From the NCBI GenBank assembly GCA_009192285.1, contig CM018606.1, forward strand, positions 372,001 through 436,000: 64,000 bases of DNA, read 5' to 3'. The stretch's first letter is position 1. Each line of letters starts with the position of its first letter. Positions 59,336 to 64,000 of this stretch are shown here, in pieces. The notes beneath the pieces were generated by a model that was given only the letters and a program-made list of their open reading frames with translations, had not been told where the DNA came from and did not search any database. Source of the stretch: Morchella semilibera. Taxonomy: Eukaryota; Ascomycota; Pezizomycetes; Pezizales; Morchellaceae. The position numbers and the translations under genes were made by a program.

Positions 59336-62214
59336 CTAGAAAGAAAGGCTAGGAAGGGAGAGGCTAGAAAAGAGAAGGACAGGCAGGAAGGCAGGAAAAT
59401 AGAAATAGAAGGAAGGGGGGTGTATTTTTTTTTACCAGTCAAGCCCGTTTGTTTTCCCTTGTATAACAACTCTCTCCAAGGCTCCGAGTCCCAACTAATC
59501 CGCAGTACCTAATTTGTTTCCTTCTGGGACCCCTTTTTTTTTCGTTCTTTTTTTCCTGGTTCTTTTTGTTTTTTCTTTGCACTCCCTTCGATGAAAGAGA
59601 AGGGGGAGAAAGAGAAAGAAGAAAAGGTCAGGGGGAAAAAAAAAGAATTGTAGCTATTTCCTTCCTCAAAAAAAAAAAAAAGAAAGAAAGAAAAAAATCC
59701 TCCCTGTTCCCTCAGGTAGAGGAGAAGAATAGTAGAGAAGAGAAAGAAAGAGAAAGAAAAAAAAAGACAGAGGGATCGATGGGACGGGTATGGTCGGTAT
59801 TGTAATTTGTATGGTAATGGTATGTGGTAGTAAGGCAGGCAGGCAGGTAAGTAGTACAAGCAGTAGTAAGTTGAGTACGAGGAGCTAAGTACTTGCTTAC
59901 ACGTATGTAGATTGGAGGGGGGGGGGTTCAACTTGGTCTTGGTTGTGGTTGTGGTGCGCGCGCACTCAATCAAACAGCAAGGGGATCGAATGTCAAGAGA
60001 TGGGGTTGGGTTTGGTGCGGACCGATGATCCAGCGCGCGGCATAAACGCAGAGAGAACAAAAGAAGCAAAAAAAGAAGGAAGAAAGGAAGGGCAATTCAA
60101 CAGCGGCGAGGGGGGTGGGGGGTACGGTTGGCAAGAAGTAGACAGAGAGAGAAATTAAAAGAGAGAAGGAGAGTCGAGAAGTACTCTTTTTTTTTCCCTT
60201 TTCCTTTTCACTCACGCACGCACTTACACGCACACTAGGCAGCTAGACAGATGGATGGAAAAAAACAAATACGGACTTACGGGACCAAACGAGGGGGATT
60301 TGGGCGCTGTTGAAAACCTCTGGAGGGAAGAAGGGGGTGGTGGATGATGAAAAATTACCAGGTACAAAATTCAAAAAACAATGTCACCCCGGGACTTTGT
60401 CTTGGTATTGAGTCGGGTCGGGGGTTGGTGTATACCTAATACGATGGTATACGCCTGAAAGGATTCAAGGAGACGACTTGTCAAAGTCATGTAGCTCTCG
60501 ATGAGGTTGTGGAGGTAGTGGAAGGGGGGGTGGAGAGCTAGCTTCTTGATAGGTAGGATCTAGGAGTTGCAGCTTGATAGGTCCAGGGAGCTGCAGCAAG
60601 ACAAAGAGAGGTTCTGAACGGATACTTGAGGATCCCTATTTGGGTTTGTGGACAAATAATAATACGATAGAGCTGTCGCCTGTAGGTACAGACAGTATGT
60701 ATATAGATAGTGATCGCGAGCGAGTAGATAGCTAGTAAACAGATAGGTACGGACTGCACCCAGAGTCACACTTTCACAAGGCAAGTGTAGTATAAGCAGT
60801 AAGTAACGGAGCGGTACGGTATGTACGACGAGAATCTCAATGGTAGCAAGTAGCAACTCTGCGCAAAGCGTTTAATTCTGTTCTGCGCTGCCTACTCTTA
60901 GACATGGTACCCTACAGGCTACCGTACCTACCAGTTACTACATGTAGCTATGTACTGCTAGCTCTTCTTTCCATCATAGCCCAGCCTTTTCTGCAAAGAA
61001 AGAGCCCACACGGGAGGAAAGGCTAGCTGAGAGAGAGAGAGAGCGCGACTGGCAAACAGGAACGGAGTAGGGATGCACATCAAGATCTAGCCCGGGGGTT
61101 GGGTTGGTGTGGGTGGGTGTGGGTGGGTGAGGAAAAAAAAGAATAAAAAATAAAATAAAAGAAAAATTGAAGGGACCCCCTACGTCATTCCGCAGGGTCC
61201 TACTCTATTTTGTGCCTAGTGGGAAAACACGCCATTGGCCCTGGGAAGGAGTAGGAAAAGGGATGCCAAAACTTGCAGGGTAACCACCTGACGGCTCGAT
61301 TGAGAAATACCTGAGATACATGTAACTACTAGCGTCATAGGGTAGACAACAACAACACCTGTCCTTGAATACATGTATGGATGGTCAAGCTTTGAGGGGG
61401 GGGGGGGATTTGCGGATTAATTGGGTCGGGACCCGGTGCAATAATTGGGAGGTGGGAATATTATTATATTATAAAGGAGACTCTGGGGTTGAAGTCAAAA
61501 AAAAAAAATTACATTATTCTATTTTCTGCACTGCGCCCACTGCCTGCCATCCATGGTGGTGGGTTTCGAGATGAATCGGTGAATCGTTTTATGCCGCGCT
61601 GCCCTGAAGGAAGGAAGGAAGGAAATGTTGGCAGGATAACATCTCCAGCCAATTCCAGCAGCCTAAGCTCGAGGAGAGATATCGTACCTTAGTCGAAACC
61701 GTACTACATAGTAAAATAAAATGGTGCTGCTTTGACTGTCCTACAAAGTGGAAGGGTGGGTGCTCGAGCAAGGTGTTCTCTCATAGAGTCTGTAGTTGCA
61801 TAATTTTGCATCGATAATATTATTGACGTAAAGACCATCATGTGTACATAATAGTGGTAGCAGTGGCAGTAGTAGTAGTAGTTGTAGGAATAGTAGCCAC
61901 GAGGTACCTCTTAGACTCTGCCTACTACTCTACTCTCTACTACATGTAGTATGTGGAAAGGACGTCCCGACAAAGAATCCCTCGAGATGCCGTCGCCAGC
62001 AGCAATGAATTAAAAAGGACCTTCACTCCCTCCCCCGCACTTCCACCACCACCCCCCCCCCCGGTCCTGTGTCTCATCACGGTGTCGAACCTGTTTCCAC
62101 CCGACCGTTCCCCGCTTCTGTCTTGTCCCCTTTGATAGTAGTCCGTCCGTAGTCAAACGAGAGCGATCACGATGATCGATCGAGAGATATTACTTACCGT
62201 ACCAGCATACCACT

Positions 62215-62285
62215 CTCTTTCTTTCTTTCTTTCTTTCTTTTTTTTTTTTTTTTTTTTTTTTCCTTTTTCCTTTTTCCTTTTCCCA
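62215..62285 (+). repeat. (CTTT)n microsatellite followed by long T-run and CCTTTTT repeats
   Basis: About six CTTT units, then an uninterrupted T-tract of over 20 nt, then several TTCCTTTT units. Pure simple sequence with no gene. Confidence 0.75.
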
Positions 62286-64000
62286 CCTTTCCTTTTACCA
62301 CTCTCTTCTCTTAGACCACAAAGAGAGAAAGAAAAAATCGGTTTTTTTTTTTTTACCTGATTATGCACGTTCCATAGCCTATTTTATGTATGTGGTGTGG
62401 GTTGCTGTCTGGCTGGGAGTTCCCCCCAGAGCCTGTATTCCTCTCCCATCCCCCCCAGGCCTTCTCACTTTACTAGAGACGTAGAGTACTAGAACGATGC
62501 GTGGATGTATGCATTCGTAGGGCTCCAGCAAGGGGATCGAAAAAAGGAAGGGAAAGGAAAAAGAAAGGAAAAAAATTGACGGGACGGCGAATCAATCGAT
62601 CAATGTGCCGCCCCGCAAGTCAGAGAGCCTCATATCGTATGTATCACCCGCAGCTGCTGTTGCGCCTCTGACGTTGATGGGTTTGGTTTCGCACCTCGGT
62701 AACGAGTGATGTCGGAGCAGAAACAGCAGTAGAAACATTAGCGTCCCCGGATCTCGTGATTCGTGTGGCTGTTGATTTGTATTGTGGTGGGTGCTTTTAC
62801 TGTGGCTATTAATACTACATGTGGTGTTTACATGCATTCACTGCTGCATACTTCATGTACATGTACCTACATGCGTACAATATGGTACCTATTAACTCTC
62901 ATCCACTCTACATCATATATCAAGATACGGTATCGATACTGAACATGTCGGCAGGGAGCGGGAGAAGTACAAACCAATCTACAGAGATACCAATCTTAGA
63001 CAGAGATACCAGTGTAGATAGATGATAATGATAGCTACATGTATGGAGCTGCGCTGGGGTACCATTCCCGGGAATTAGGTTGTTTGCAATATAATATATG
63101 ACATACGATATATATATACATGTATCTTTTGTACCTGTCACACTGGCTACATGCAGTACAGTACCCCCTTTCTCCCTCCTCCCCCTCTTCCTCTCTCTCT
63201 GGAGTATCTACATATCTACATCTCTATCTATCTACCTACAAATATATCCGCTAGCTGCACATTGCACTATCTAGCAGCAGTGGTATCTATATCGCTATCT
63301 TTGAATTCACCCCCCCCCCCCCCACACACACACACTCTTCAACTTCATGCTCACTTCACTTTAGCCACAAACACCCACCACAACAATCAACACCACAACC
63401 ACCACACGTCTGCTGTACCTTCCCCCTCCACCAGCAGTGCAGCAGCCCCCAATCCAGCAATGCAACTGCAATAAGAAGAGTACCAGCAGACCGGGCCCGT
63501 CTCTATCCATAATGTATCCTTTCAAGGTACCTGCCTACATATATGTATGTACCTACCTGCCTACATATATCAATATGTAACCTACCTCCCAGCTAGCCCC
63601 GAGGATCCCGACTGATCGTCGCAAAAAGATTCCAAGCAATTGTTTTTTTTTATTAAATAGATACTTATTTATCTTACCATTCCCCCATGTACCTTAAAGT
63701 AACTAAAACTAAAACTAAAACCCACACCACTTCCCCCTGCCCCTATGGCGTCAGTCGCACGTATGATGTAGTAGCCCTCCCCCTTCCCCACCTACAAAAA
63801 TCACAACTCACAAAACAACCCCTGGATCCTAGAGTAGAGCAAAAAAAAAAAAAAACATGTGAGAGAATGAGAGAAAGAAAGAAAAAAAAAGAAGAAAAAA
63901 AAAAAAAAACAAGGAGCAGCAGAGTAAAAGACACACATCACCCCGCGCGCCGCTGCCTCCTGACCTCCCCAGCCCCAAACTGGCTGGAGTATCGCCCGCC

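Larger units (their letters stand above)
57899..64000. other. Gene-free, microsatellite-rich region upstream of the histidine kinase
   Basis: About 6.1 kb without a supportable gene. It is dense in simple sequence: G-tracts near 58022, 58088, 58719, 59919 and 61397; (GT)n near 58849-58863; (GGAA)n near 59287-59320 and 61606-61623; A-tracts near 59031-59049 and 59669; (CTTT)n plus a long T-run at 62215-62262; a C-tract at about 63310-63323; and (AC)n after it. From about 58.2 to 60.2 kb the plus strand is purine-rich, so the kinase's sense strand is pyrimidine-rich, as fungal promoters and leaders often are. Seven TACATGTA palindromes fall between 60.9 and 63.2 kb. Most of it is probably promoter and 5'UTR. 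Confidence 0.5.

Noticed and set aside
6651-61406. Scattered G-tracts of 9-13 nt as possible quadruplex sites
   Set aside because: They are single runs without four closely spaced G-blocks, so they look like ordinary homopolymer slippage.
1-64000. LTR retrotransposons, virus-like elements, CRISPR arrays and secondary-metabolite clusters
   Set aside because: I looked for long direct terminal repeats, polymerase or capsid-type frames, regularly spaced repeats, and clustered biosynthetic genes, and saw none. Strongly decayed copies could have been missed by eye.

Overview
The window looks like nuclear DNA of a filamentous ascomycete (Pezizomycotina). The genes have short introns of about 50-140 nt with GTRAGT-type donors and CTAAC/CTGAC-like branch sites. 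The gene set is typically fungal: a Zn2Cys6 activator, a Pth11/rhodopsin-type seven-helix receptor and a hybrid histidine kinase. 5S rRNA genes are dispersed singly among tRNA-Leu copies instead of sitting in a tandem array. The wide gene spacing and many small inverted-repeat elements would fit a repeat-rich lineage such as Pezizomycetes (truffles, morels), but that placement is only a guess.

Layout. Positions 1-369 hold the 5' end of an unrecognised gene on the minus strand that runs off the left edge. From 1.1 to 24.4 kb the DNA is a gene-poor, element-rich stretch. It carries two intact-looking intron-containing tRNA-Leu(AAG) genes and one decayed copy, two 5S rRNA genes and one truncated copy, and at least ten short inverted-repeat elements that each sit between TA dinucleotides (Tc1/mariner/pogo-type MITEs). 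Only two protein genes lie in it: a rhodopsin-fold membrane protein (8.9-10.4 kb, four exons) and a 4-coumarate-CoA-ligase-like enzyme (19.0-20.8 kb, three exons). From 24.4 to 32 kb I see no gene.

The right half is genic. In order: a PPR1-type Zn2Cys6 transcription factor (32.0-35.8 kb, +, four exons); an acidic orphan protein (38.5-39.7 kb, +); a three-exon orphan protein with a 5'UTR intron (42.5-43.4 kb, +); the tRNA m5C methyltransferase Trm4/NSUN2 (44.2-47.2 kb, +, five exons); then on the minus strand an unrecognised 398-codon frame (47.8-49.0 kb), a SET-domain protein (49.1-49.9 kb), and a 2129-residue hybrid histidine kinase (51.3-57.9 kb, four exons). The last 6 kb are a gene-free, microsatellite-rich flank upstream of the kinase. 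There is no operon-like cluster. The receptor, the kinase and the zinc-cluster factor are sensing or regulatory genes, but nothing in the sequence ties them into one pathway.

No complete LTR retrotransposon, virus-like element, CRISPR array or biosynthetic cluster was recognised. The most unusual signals are: about 26 exact copies of the palindrome TACATGTA, all but one outside coding sequence; a 17-nt element placed identically upstream of both 5S genes; a tRNA-Leu body carrying an AGG (proline-type) anticodon; and a recurrent TATCACTCG motif. All exon coordinates were derived by eye from splice signals and family conservation, without transcript evidence.
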